A stretch of DNA of 64,000 nucleotides from Hybos culiciformis (Eukaryota; Arthropoda; Insecta; Diptera; Hybotidae): positions 73,047,303-73,111,302 of the forward strand of contig OZ023274.1 in assembly GCA_964007475.1 (NCBI GenBank), written 5' to 3'. Each line of letters begins with the position of its first letter. Positions within the stretch are counted from its first letter, which is position 1. Both the position numbers and the translations under genes were made by a program. The notes under the pieces are model-generated. The model saw only the letters and a program-made list of their open reading frames with translations, had not been told where the DNA came from and did not search any database. Positions 12,701 through 22,306 of the stretch are shown here, in pieces.

Positions 12701-15700
12701 TTTCCTACATATACATAATACATTATTCTGTTTGATTTACATTATGCGAACTCGAAAATTAAAAAATTATAAAAAAAAAAATTTTTATATTCACAAAATA
12801 TTGTTGAAAAAAAATTATATCATTCAAAATTGAAGCCTTGAAAAATTCTAATAAAATTAAGAATTGTCACGGAATGGAATTCGGAAAACAAAATATTCTA
12901 AAACTATCTACTCAAGTTTTCAAACAATCAGATATATCGTGCACTTACTGAAAAGGAATTTTTTGAATAGAATTTTAAATTATTATATATTATAATATCT
13001 ATATAATTAAATATAGATACATAGATATTATTTATATACATAAGTACCATATATATTAAATATATATGGTAATTAGGTATATAAGTTCATTTGTCACTTG
13101 TTCCCTATTAATGTAAAGAGACATATTAATAAACATATTAAATTCAAAAAAATCCAGTCAAGTTGTTTTTTAGTCTCATATACAAAAATATTAAAAAAAA
13201 ATATATTATAAAGTATCTAGATTTTAAAAATTCTTTTTAACACTTTTTTTTAGTAGTGTAGTAGATCACCTTATCCTTAAATCTAAAAATAAAGGATAAA
13301 TATATATCACATTTATATATATAATATATATATAATATATGTGTGCATTATTTATGCAAATAAAGAATTTAATAAAATTTATATTAAGCATGCAAAATGT
13401 AAATTTTTATAATGTTATATAGAAAGAAAGTAAAACTAAAAAAAAACATACGTAAATAGAAATCTGTTGAATAATTTTTTTTTTGTTATATGTATATGGC
13501 TTTATATGAAAAATATGATCGACATTAAGAAAATATTCTAGATCTAGAATATGTCCGTCGATTCAAGGGAAATATTGTAGATTCAAAAAATGATACCTAA
13601 AAATAATATGAATACAATGTTGTTTCGAACTCCATCTAATTTCGAACTCCATCTAAATGACATTTCAGAATCAAGAAAAGTTTTACCTCATTCAAAACCA
13701 TGATGAACCACACATTAAAGACAAATTTTATAAAAAATCAAGACAGAAAATCAGAAAATGTCATAATATTTATTTGCTACAATTTAAAAATCAAATTTTC
13801 ATTCATTTTGGTTTGTCTTGATGAATTTGCATAATTATTATGCATTTTGTGTAATTATTTTCTGCTATAGAAACTCCCGTCAACATGATTGAATTTTCCC
13901 ACAGCTATAATAATAATATTATATGAAATATTTTCAAATGCAAATAATATAGAGATGTATGTATATTATATAAATAAGAGAAATGAGGAAAAGTAATATT
14001 TTATTTTCTATGAATCATATATAAAACTAAAAATATTGTAAAATAATAATCCCCATTTTTCAAGATTAATTTATATTTACAACCTTTTATTATCCAGTAA
14101 TCCTTTTTGTTATTTTTATTCAACAAATTAAATTTTCATTTCGCCCATCAGCCTTATTTCATAAATTCATAACAAATGTATATAATCCGTCCTGTCACAC
14201 GCTAAGACAGCTTTGATGCCTTAGTGTGTGACAGGTCAGATTATAAATTTTACGATTAAAAAAATTTCACTTTATCCTCATATTTTATAATTTTTCGTCC
14301 ATAACAAAATTTTTGTTTTTTTTTTGCCTTCACATTTTCAGTTTTATTTTTTTGTCCACTTTAAATTTTTTGTTATGGTTTGTTAGTCTTACTTCTCGTA
14401 CATATAAAATCTAGTTTACTCATTAATCATTTAATTTTAATTGATTAATATTCAGTCCAAATTAAAAATCTAACAGATACCTATTGTATAAGTTTAGGCA
14501 GCAATAAAATATCTCAATACAATAAGTGATTTAAAGTGGCGGAAAATGTTTATTATAATCATAATTTTTTTTTTGGCAAAAACTTTTTGTATGACAAAAC
14601 AAAGATTCAAAAAAAAAAGAAAGAAAAAGATAATTTATTGCCATATGTCAAGTATTATAATAATAGTGTAAATATTTTCTTTATTTTAAAATAAAATTTT
14701 TCATATTTTTATTTCCTGTAAAATTGATTCAACAGATTTATATCAATTTTGTGCCCATATAAATACATACCTCAATATTTTCAGGAAGAAATGTAGCATC
14801 TGGGAGTAAAATGCCAAATTGCCCACAAAACATTTTGTCCAGTCTTTTAACTATAAATACATAAATAAGAAAAATTAAGATATATTGAGGGTTTTAAAAC
14901 ATTTTTTTTTTTATCAATAAAAAGAGTTTTATTTTCATTTTCTATGTGAAATAAAATAAAAAAAAAATAAAAAAAAAAACAAGAACCAAGTTGTTACTTC
15001 ATAATAAAAAATTTCTATAAAAAAAAAATAAATAGAAATTGATACAATATTGAACCAAAAAATAAAAAAGAAAAAGGAAAAAAAAAAATTTTTTTTTATT
15101 TGATCGTCTAATAAAAATAAAATAATATTATAAAAATCTAAAATAGGGTGAAATTTTTATTATTATGTATAAAACATATGAATATATGCTGTCAATGTCA
15201 GCATGAATAATATTGGCTTCATATGATAAATTATATAAATTTTATAAATTTTTTTTTTGAAGAATAATAGAAAAAAGAAAACACAAATATTAAAAAGGAT
15301 AGCAGTTAAGAAATTCATATATTTTTCTTATATAAGGCTTTTTCTATATCCTTAAATTCATGAGCCAATTGTATATATTCAATATAAACTTGAAATTTAA
15401 CAATGTTAAATAAACGTTCTATTGAATTTTTATCTGATTATATTGGTTATGTTATTAAACATTGTGCCTAACTTGACAATTATTACGCTCATAGAATTTG
15501 AAAAATAAGAAATAATAATAATGCGTATTATGAATTTATGAATATGTATGTTCTTAGAAATTGTATACAAAAAATAAAAACCATAAATGAAACCCCTATG
15601 GTCATGAGAAAACTAATGGTATACTTAAAAGCAAAGAAAATTGTTATTTATTATTAAAGTCGAATATTTTTTGTTAAACAAAAATTCAATAATTCTAAGT

Positions 15701-18424
15701 TTTGTAATTAATTAATAAGAATTAAAATCTAGGAAATCAAAGAAAAATTAGGCAACCTTTTCTATACATCTTAATTTTTACACTAACTACTTAAAAATGT
15801 AGATATTTATATTTAATATGAACGTGGTAAATACCAAAATCAATTATATATTATGCAATTTATTTCTCCTCAAAGTGTATATCCTCTCTGCCTAATTAAT
15901 GTATTTTGTGAAGCATACATGTGTATATCTAACTTTATACATATTGTAGTATACATTTTTGCATTGAACCAGTGTTATATGTTATAATAATGATAGAGTC
16001 CTTCAAATATATCATCGTTATTATTATTCTTAGAAAAATATATGATATATTGTTTTTTTACATCATATTAACAAAATTTATCGCCTCCATAAAATAAAAT
16101 ATAAAAAATATGTCCGTATGGACTGATACAATTCTAACTTAAATTAGAATTAAAAGTTATGCAAATTATAATAGTACCAAAAATTATTATTACACAGTAA
16201 AAAAAATTGGGCTTTCTTTACTCTTTTTTTTTACTCAGAAACAAGTGTAAGCTCGATTTACACATTTTAAAGTACTTTTTCATTTTAATTTACAATTTTT
16301 TCATTTTTTTTTAATAATTATTCATCTTTTTTTAGAATAAAACTGGTTTTACTAAAATAAGAGAATAAATTTATATCATTATGAATACATTATAATTTTT
16401 TTTGTTGTTAATTTTAAACTTAAAATGGGTTAAATGAATGTAAAATTCATTTTGCACAATTTAGATTAATTTTTAATTTTAAAAATGTTATTTTTTACTG
16501 TTTTAATCTATTTTTGGTAACTTTAAATCAATAAATGGTTAAGTTTTTATATAATTCTAGTAACGAATTCACTATTAGGCATCAAATGTACATTTCATTT
16601 ATTACTTTTTACACTTTTTAAAATAATTTATTATTTTAAAATTTTTAAAAAGTTCCCACGTCACCGCCGGCTATACTTTTGAAGAGTAAAAAAGGCCTTT
16701 TTTTTTACTGTGTATAAACATAATGTTAAGACTGCAAACTTTTGGCCCTCACCGTTTTGAAACGTTTTTGAATTTTTGTTTCACGTTAAAAAAAAAAATT
16801 TTAATTTAAATTTAAAATTAATAAAATTAAAATTATTTTGATTTGTAATCAAAAATATTTGTGTATTAATTGGAAATGAATCATCTGTTATAGTTTCAAA
16901 TAAATTTTAAATGAAACAAATATTTTCATTTCTCGTGTGTTCCAAGACAACAATGTATCTTCGTATAATCTTAAAACTTTTGCACATTCTATTCTATGCG
17001 CTGCCTCTAATTCAATTAACTTTCTCTACAAGCCTTTTTAACCTTCAGTAAGTTTATTGTATACTTAACATAGAATTGTCAAAAGTAATTAATAAAATAT
17101 ATATTTGTTTACCTGGTCTAAATGGTCTACAATAATGATTTATCCTCTCACTATCCGTAAATGATAAACTAATAATTTCGGGTCTGCAAGTATATTCATT
17201 TCCCAATAAATATATCATAAACTCCATGTAAACCAGATGATCCTTTAAATCCAAAGGATTTTTATTTTCTATAATATTATCAGAAAAAAAAAAGAAAAAG
17301 AACACGGGCAGAAAAAAAAAGTAAAAATTAATGGTAATTTGTATTTTGAGCTATAAATAATTTTTTTAGGGTATACAAAAAAATATTCCAACAGTGACGA
17401 TTTTGTTTTGGACCTTAACTATAGGGAAGAAATAACATTCAAAAGTTTGTGTTATTTTATTAATTTATTGGCCATGATTAAATTACAGCTTTAACATTAT
17501 TAAAAACAGTGATAGCAGTCAACCTCAAATAATAGTTAAATTAATTTATTTTTCGTATAACATTCATAATTTCAAATTATTACCAACAAATCAAGTTGTG
17601 AAACAGAAAATTTGGTCTCAAATAAAGAAAAACGTAAATCGAAAACTACGTAAATCAATATGTAAATAATGTAAGGTAGTTATTGGGAATCCAAATTTTT
17701 TGATCAAAAAGTTTAATGGGCTTCCGGAAATATTTTTGATTGGTTTAAGCTCATCTAAGTATTATAAAAAAGTGTTGTGTTATATTTCAAAATAATAGCA
17801 TTACTATAAAATATATTGAACATAAAAAATAAGAATAAAAAAATAATAAAAAAGAAGCACTAATATTTGATTGAATTCAGTATATAAAAGTTAATAAAAA
17901 TTAACTCAATTTAATCAGAATGGATTATATAAAATTCGTATGTTGTAGGTATAATGATTTTTTTACACTAGATAATCGATTAAAAATTATAATGATATAC
18001 TATACAACTTTATTCTCTATACATGAGTGTGCATATAAAATATTTTCACATACATAAATTAAATATGTATGTATATAGTTATGTATTTTTTTTATATCTA
18101 TTTTAATAGTTCTTAAATATATTTATACGATAAATTGTTGATTTGTTTTTGTTTACAAACAATAATAGATTTTTCATTATGATACGTCACTGATTGAAAA
18201 TTCTTGTTTTCCCTTTTTTTTTGTTTTTATTTTTTATAAAAAATAGGAACAAAAATATAACAAAAATAAAATAATATTATTTAAATACTTCCTAATAATC
18301 CAGTGGATGAAGAAGAGATGGTAGTTTTTGGCAATCTCAAAACTTTTTTATATTCTGGTAGATATAAAACTAAATTTGCATTCCCTTCAGCTCTATATAT
18401 AAATTGAATTTGGCTGAAATCCAT
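1553..18424 (-). CDS. Ipk1: Inositol-pentakisphosphate 2-kinase (complete, 9 exons, 411 aa)
   Basis: Makes inositol hexakisphosphate (phytate) from inositol pentakisphosphate with ATP. CDS exons, in transcript order: 18424-18289, 17268-17113, 14850-14771, 7512-7372, 6726-6668, 5390-5250, 4236-4086, 2621-2425, 1727-1553; the sum is 1236 nt and every junction keeps frame with AG/GT borders. Family motifs seen: N-lobe glycine loop EGNANLVL (residues 13-20), EIKPK (135-139), CRYC (162-165), STYCPLDLFSG (181-191), NNLRVFKNG, DCSIM (337-341) and DTDLKP (378-383). In the plant enzyme the aspartates of the last two motifs bind metal and nucleotide (family knowledge). The protein is shorter than the human enzyme (about 490 aa), mainly in the variable middle. 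Oddities: residue 12 is Ala where the family usually has Gly, and the His after CRYC-M is missing. The start is the first Met, immediately before the conserved N-lobe. Downstream of Cib2 on the same strand. Confidence 0.95.
1728..2424 (-). other. Ipk1 intron 8
   Basis: 697 bp of AT-rich intron; no other feature seen. Confidence 0.85.
2425..2621 (-). CDS. Ipk1: Ipk1 exon 8 (DCSIM motif)
   Basis: Residues 289-353 plus two bases. The TPLEQYLIGCTAMDCSIML stretch includes the catalytic DCSIM signature at residues 337-341. Acceptor TTTACAG; donor GTTGGT. Confidence 0.94.
2622..4085 (-). other. Ipk1 intron 7, hosting a foldback element
   Basis: 1464 bp; over half is the foldback element at 3101-3868. 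The remainder shows nothing recognisable. Confidence 0.85.
3101..3868. mobile_element. Foldback-type element 1 with GC-rich core
   Basis: A 768-bp giant inverted repeat. Its arms are arrays of hairpin units of about 38 bp, starting GCGGCCTTATTTCATTTT and ending with its complement, alternating with short T/A spacers. The centre (about 3404-3570) is GC-rich and itself inverted: CACCTCACAAG with CTTGTGAGGTG, and GGCGGGCGGGCGGTTGG with its complement. Ends begin GG and are flanked by a 10-bp direct repeat CAAAAAATGG (3091-3100 and 3869-3878). No transposase is encoded, so it is non-autonomous. Composition is far from the AT-rich host. Confidence 0.8.
4086..4236 (-). CDS. Ipk1: Ipk1 exon 7
   Basis: Residues 238-288. 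Acceptor TTTTCAG, donor GTCTGT. The end, LPDGCVLQKILSLQLLTK, aligns with the G-C-L/V-L helix of IPPK; the first part is a low-conservation linker. It is next to the foldback element that fills part of the following intron. Confidence 0.9.
4237..5249 (-). other. Ipk1 intron 6
   Basis: 1013 bp, AT-rich; nothing further seen. Confidence 0.85.
5250..5390 (-). CDS. Ipk1: Ipk1 exon 6
   Basis: Residues 191-237. Acceptor TTTTGCAG, donor GTAAGA. Encodes NRMKKAIDALF and then NNLRVFKNGNLCY, which matches the conserved NNL-x-I/V-FKNG segment of the family. Confidence 0.93.
5391..6667 (-). other. Ipk1 intron 5
   Basis: 1277 bp with many long T and A runs; no element with ends was recognised. Confidence 0.85.
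6668..6726 (-). CDS. Ipk1: Ipk1 exon 5 (YCPLDLFSG motif)
   Basis: Residues 172-190 plus two bases, 59 nt. Encodes VSTYCPLDLFSG, a near-invariant family signature. Acceptor TTTTCAG; donor GTAATA after TCTGG. Confidence 0.93.
6727..7371 (-). other. Ipk1 intron 4
   Basis: 645 bp. Contains a TAA microsatellite at about 6766-6794 and otherwise only AT-rich sequence. Confidence 0.85.
6766..6794 (+). repeat. (TAA)n microsatellite
   Basis: About nine TAA/AAT units next to exon 5 of Ipk1. Confidence 0.85.
7372..7512 (-). CDS. Ipk1: Ipk1 exon 4 (EIKPK and CRYC motifs)
   Basis: Residues 125-171, phase 0 at both ends. It carries FAVEIKPKQGW, the diagnostic substrate-binding motif of inositol-pentakisphosphate 2-kinases, and KCRYCAMQYYK. 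The usual family sequence after CRYC is M-H-Q, so the histidine is replaced here. Donor GTAACT. Confidence 0.94.
8415..8440 (+). repeat. TTATC repeat (four AGATAA sites on the minus strand)
   Basis: TTATCT occurs at 8415, 8420, 8425 and 8435. This is the GATA-factor core in close array, but it may just be a pentanucleotide microsatellite; function is not shown by the sequence. Confidence 0.5.
8941..10539. mobile_element. 1.6-kb DNA element with 323-bp inverted ends
   Basis: Left arm 8941-9263 and right arm 10217-10539 are near-perfect inverted copies, starting TTAGGGTGGTCCTTATTATG. They are flanked by TGTGTA on both sides (8935-8940 and 10540-10545), a 6-bp target duplication. No transposase is encoded; the interior is AT-rich and holds a second element. 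Long inverted ends with a 6-bp duplication do not fit Tc1/mariner, hAT or piggyBac; the superfamily is uncertain. Confidence 0.82.
9423..10152. mobile_element. Nested TTAA-flanked element
   Basis: 730 bp with 19-bp perfect inverted ends GGGGGTCTTCTACTCTAGA, flanked on both sides by TTAA (9419-9422 and 10153-10156). TTAA duplication is the piggyBac hallmark, although the end sequence is not one I recognise. It lies wholly inside the larger element, so it inserted later. No coding sequence. Confidence 0.75.
10674..10727 (+). repeat. Tandem duplication, 27-bp unit, 2 copies
   Basis: The unit begins GAGGAAAGGTTGGAG; two perfect copies in intron 3 of Ipk1. Confidence 0.9.
12338..12356 (+). repeat. 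(AT)n microsatellite
   Basis: Pure alternating AT run of about 19 bases. Confidence 0.8.
13623..13656 (+). repeat. Tandem duplication, 17-bp unit, 2 copies
   Basis: TTTCGAACTCCATCTAA twice, head to tail and perfect. Confidence 0.9.
14181..14245. repeat. Short hairpin, 26-bp arms, 13-nt loop
   Basis: Arms TATAATCCGTCCTGTCACAC... (14181-14206) and their inverted partner (14220-14245) match at 23 of 26 positions, more if G-U pairs are allowed. The arm has more GC than its surroundings. It could be a pre-miRNA-like hairpin or a remnant of a tiny inverted-repeat transposon; no known miRNA was recognised. Confidence 0.7.
14771..14850 (-). CDS. Ipk1: Ipk1 exon 3
   Basis: Residues 98-124, 80 nt, with acceptor TTTATAG and donor GTATGT. 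Encodes VKRLDKMFCGQFGILLPDAT, where GILLPDAT aligns with the conserved C-x-x-P-D-x-T stretch of IPPK proteins. It is isolated by introns of 2.3 and 7.3 kb. Confidence 0.9.
14851..17112 (-). other. Ipk1 intron 2
   Basis: 2262 bp; holds the MITE at 16193-16712. Otherwise nothing recognised. Confidence 0.85.
16193..16712. mobile_element. MITE with TA target duplication
   Basis: 520 bp beginning CACAGTAAAAAAA and ending with its complement TTTTTTACTGTG, with TA on each side (16191-16192 and 16713-16714). Similarity of the ends continues through GGGCTTTCTTTACTC against GGCCTTTTTTACTCTTC. The TA duplication points to a Tc1/mariner-type mobiliser. No coding sequence. Confidence 0.75.
17113..17268 (-). 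CDS. Ipk1: Ipk1 exon 2
   Basis: Residues 46-97. Acceptor TATTATAG, donor GTAAAC; phase 1 at both ends, matching its neighbours. Encodes a helical N-lobe stretch (KNKNPLDLKDHLVYMEFM, then the GNEYTCRPE region). Confidence 0.9.
17269..18288 (-). other. Ipk1 intron 1
   Basis: 1020 bp, AT-rich, no other feature seen. Confidence 0.85.
18289..18424 (-). CDS. Ipk1: Ipk1 exon 1
   Basis: Residues 1-45 plus one base. It starts MDFSQIQFIYR and runs into the nucleotide-binding loop EGNANLVLYLP, then KKVLRLPK, which matches the N-terminal lobe of IPPK kinases. The donor is GTATTT. A pyrimidine-rich stretch ending in AAAAG lies six bases before the ATG, so a 5' UTR intron is possible. Confidence 0.93.
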
Positions 18425-18521
18425 TTGCCTTTTGGAAAAATAAAAAAAACTTTTTTTTTTCTCTTATTTTATTTTTCGATATTAGTTTTCTAGTTTTTTT
18501 CTTTTACTACTGTGTAGTATA

Positions 18522-18866
18522 CTATGAATGTTTGCTCATTTTTTGTTTTCTATCTATTTGTTGTTGGTTTGTTTTTTTATTTATTTTTCTTTTTTGTTTA
18601 TATGAATTGGGTATTCTGTTGGCACATAATTCTTCACGTTTTAAAGCAACTAGAACGAAAAAAAAAATAAAAAATAAATAAATACTGAAATAAAATTTAG
18701 AATGCATTTTTTTTCTATCCAAAATATAAAATTTGTACATATAAAAAGAAAAATTCTTAAAAAAAAAAAACCTTGCAGTGTTTTGCTTATCCAAGAGATT
18801 AGTTTTTGTGATATGAACAAGAAGTTTCTCTTAATTTTTGCTTGCATAATGTCCACTTTTTCGAAT
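18522..18866 (-). other. Two coding-like exons of unknown identity
   Basis: Block 18866-18772 (acceptor TTTTAG, followed by GT) reads FEKVDIMQAKIKRNFLFISQ and on to SKTLQ. Block 18649-18522 (acceptor GTTCTAG) reads VALKREELCANRIPNSYK, a Lys/Gln-rich tail and TGA. The phases fit if joined (split Val codon). They end 98 bases before the Ipk1 ATG, so they are either the 3' end of an unrecognised minus-strand gene between Cib2 and Ipk1, or spliced leader exons of Ipk1 with an upstream frame. I do not recognise the peptide. Confidence 0.3.
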
Positions 18867-20783
18867 CTAAAAGAAGTTTTATTTTTTATATATATATATA
18901 TATATATTTTTTTTATATTAAGTTGAAATTCTGATTTATTATGTAAAATGGGAATAAGAATGGAATATACAATGGTTTTGGAATAATTTATAGTATAGTG
19001 TACAAATTTTCTGAAATTTAAAATTTAATTTTTAAATATAGTGAAAAAAAATTTTACAATTAAATTTCCAATAAACACAGGGCATATGGTTTAATTATAA
19101 ATTATCCTAAAATTAGATTAGTGACATTTTGTTTGAACATATACAAATTCATAACAATTCCAACCGGAGATGAAAATCAATCGAATCGATAATGACGAAT
19201 CGATAATGGACGTCAATGAAATTGTCAGAATATCAACAGTTCAATCTCAAGGCTTTTTTAAAAATATATAATCCTTAAATTCATAAAAAGTAATTTCTTT
19301 TTCTTTTATTCATATTTCTACGTATGTTGTATGAACTTATTGCACATATAATACATTATGTTCTTATTATTAACTATTTTGTGTACCATAAAGTTTGTGA
19401 AATGTACATCCTACTGGTTTTTTTTACCTGCTATACAAAAGGAAATAATAAAAAAAAAAATAAAAAATTCGTGCAGCCAAAAAGGAAAACAAAAAAAAAT
19501 TTTTTTTGCCAATTTCAAATAAATTGTTAAAAATATATCAAATTTATTTTCCAACCTCCAAGACATATCTTAAAATTAAGCAAAAAAAAAATTAGTAAAT
19601 AATAAACTTCAGATACGCGAGATATCTAGTTCCAGAATATTTAATTTTATTATTGACAAAAAATTAAGTTAGGTATATAGTATTTGATATTATCTTCTTT
19701 GCATATACATACATTACAAGTATTAACTAAAACTCTGAAAGTTCTTGTTAAAGTGTTGTAAAACTGTTTCGAGTATTAGAATTTTTTTTTTCAAATTTAT
19801 TGAATAATTTTTTTAAAAGCATAAAAGGCATTTTGACAACGAAAACCTCATTTGCAAGTACCTATTTAGGTATAAATATTTATTTAGAACTTATTTATTT
19901 TATTTTATTTAAAAAATTTATGATTTTCTTAATTAAAACCACTGAAAAAATTCTATCCTGTAAAAGTAAGTAAATATTATTATCCTTAGAGAGTTATTTT
20001 ATATACTATATTCTATATGTATTTAAAAAAAATAAAATTTCAAACAATTTTTAAAACAAGGTGGAAAAATGTTCTCTATGCAACTTACTTTTAACTTTTA
20101 ACCCAGAAAAATTCCGAAACCTACATCAGAATCACATTAATAAATTCTTAATATCTTAATATCGAATCTGTAAACTAATTTGAAATTCATTATATAAATG
20201 TTATATATGTATCATAATCCTAATATAACTCGATATTTAAGTTAACTTTCTATTGTAAATTTGGTCATAAATCTCACATCAATATCATATTGCCTTCAAA
20301 GCATTCAATTATCTTATAATGTTTATTAGGCACTTTTAATTTAATATTTTGTACTTGGCTTTAAGCGATATCAACAGTAGTTTAATAATTAGGTAACGGA
20401 TTCAGTTTAATTAGTATATTGATTGAACTAAACAACAACGGTATTTTTAGAATAAATAAAATAAGGCGAATTATAAATAAATAGAAATAATAAATATATA
20501 CTACACATAATTATTAAATTTAACAACAATAAACAGAATTTATGGAATATGAAGGAGTTATACCTAGAAGAATGTGGAGAGAACTATCAAAACTTTTTGT
20601 TTACCCACATTTTTTTTTTATTTATTTTTTATAACTTAACTTGAAATTTAAAAACAGAAACACTGAAATATATGTCTGGGTAATATTTGATTCCAAAAAG
20701 AAATAATATTTCATTAATAAAATCTGAATATGTATGTATATAATAAAAAATGTTAAGGAAAAATAAAAGAACATAAAATTTAC

Positions 20784-20806
20784 CATTATTTTCTGCATCT
20801 GCACGA
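20784..20806 (-). other. Candidate 23-nt microexon
   Basis: A strong acceptor GGTTTTTGCAG is followed by 23 bases and donor GTAAAT. Open readings are RADAENN or VQMQKIM. Neither phase joins directly to the exon-like block at 18866, so it stays unassigned. Confidence 0.2.
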
Positions 20807-21931
20807 CTGCAAAAACCAAAATTTAATTACACACAGGTATGTTTTTTTTATTTTGAAACTTTCATTCAACTTTACACTAAAAATATTCTATTTCAATATT
20901 AAATTTTTAATGAAATTAATTTTTTTTAACAATAATTATTTATTATTATTATTTTTATTTATAAACTTTTAAATACTAAATTTTTTTTATATTTTTTGTT
21001 TTGTTGACATATCATTTATTATTTCATTGACAATTGTGACATTTATATTGTACATGCGATTTAGAAAATGAACAGGTTATGCAAAAAAAAAAAAAGGTTT
21101 AAAAATAATTGTTTTGTTTGGTAATATTATTTTATTTTGTAATTTTATAACTTAATAATACTTGATAAAAGCACGATTAAGATATACAATCTAGAAAAAT
21201 AATATAAAATTAGTTTTAATTAGTGTACTACAAAGTAAATAATTAATTTTTATTTTATAATCATTTTAGTAAACTTATTATATTTAAAAATACATTGTGT
21301 AATTGATGTTTATCCTTTTGGCATAATGCTATACTTTTGAGAGAACACAAAAAAAAGAAAACAATTATGAAGTTGGCAGTATGAATATTATTTTATTTTC
21401 AACATGATAACGGTGGTGAATACATTAAGGTTTGTGATGACTGTTATATTTAAAATTAATATATATTTTTATTTTAATTCTCTTATTAAAGTATATTTTA
21501 TACAAATATAATTATTATTTAAGTAAATTAAGTTTGAATATTTAGCAAAAATTTGTCAATTGTAAAAAGAAAATTTACTTTAAACAAATTATAAAAATTT
21601 TTAGTTTTATGTATTTTTGAATAGAATTATAATATGTATTTTTAATTTGTAATGTAAATAAATATTGTTTGAGTAATGTTATGTTAGTTTTATTTTTTAA
21701 TTTCTAAACTGTTAATAAACTAAATTTTTTCTTATAAACTACTTGTTTTTAGATGATATAAAAAATAAATAACATATTTATTCAAAAAAAACTATATGTA
21801 GGTACACTGAATATGAATATTTACTAAATTTAACTAAATTTTATTTTTCGTCAAATATTGTTTTATATAATATACCCATATTTTTTTTTTTACATATGTA
21901 TTTAAAACAACTTTTAGTACTCATCTAGTTC

Positions 21932-21937
21932 TTTATT
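21932..21937 (-). terminator. Possible Cib2 poly(A) signal AATAAA
   Basis: First AATAAA on the minus strand after the Cib2 stop, 152 nt downstream. Use is inferred from position only. Confidence 0.4.
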
Positions 21938-22088
21938 ACTGTGTTAATTTTTCATTAATTTCATTAATTTCATTAAAAAATGTAAATAAATTGACATATT
22001 ACAATAAAAGTTATAATCTCTATAAAGCATTTGCTTTACTACTACATACACAGATACTTCAAAAAAAATTAACAAAAAAAAACATTAA

Positions 22089-22306
22089 CTAAATACGAAT
22101 ATGAAAAGTGTTCAAGAAATCTGGTGCCCTTAGTATTACATGTTCAAATTCTAGCATTGATAATTGACCATCACCATCAACATCAGCCTCTTCTATTACT
22201 TTTTCAGCAATCTGTTGTTGCTCTTCTGGTGTTAAATCATTTTTAGTCATTGTAGTTAATATTGATTTTATGTCTACTTGTCCAATAAAACCATCTCGAT
22301 CAAAAT
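22089..22306 (-). CDS. Cib2: Cib2 exon 4 (EF3 and EF4)
   Basis: Residues 118-189 and stop TAG. Both C-terminal calcium loops are intact (118-129 and 159-170). The acceptor is AATTAAG with a poor pyrimidine tract, but the frame, the split Asp118 codon and homology require it. Confidence 0.94.

Larger units (their letters stand above)
7513..14770 (-). other. Ipk1 intron 3 (7.3 kb)
   Basis: Longest Ipk1 intron. It carries the 1.6-kb inverted-repeat element at 8941-10539, the TTATC repeat at 8415-8440, short tandem repeats at 10674 and 13623, and a hairpin at 14181. The rest is AT-rich with no coding signal. Confidence 0.8.
18867..22088. other. Interval between Cib2 and the Ipk1 upstream region
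   Basis: About 3.2 kb. Contains the candidate microexon at 20784, two ATCGATAATG copies at about 19184-19207 that resemble DRE (TATCGATA) promoter elements, and the Cib2 3' UTR at the right end. An open plus-strand stretch MEYEGVIPRRMWRELSKLF near 20542 is unsupported by splice sites. Nothing else recognised. Confidence 0.45.
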
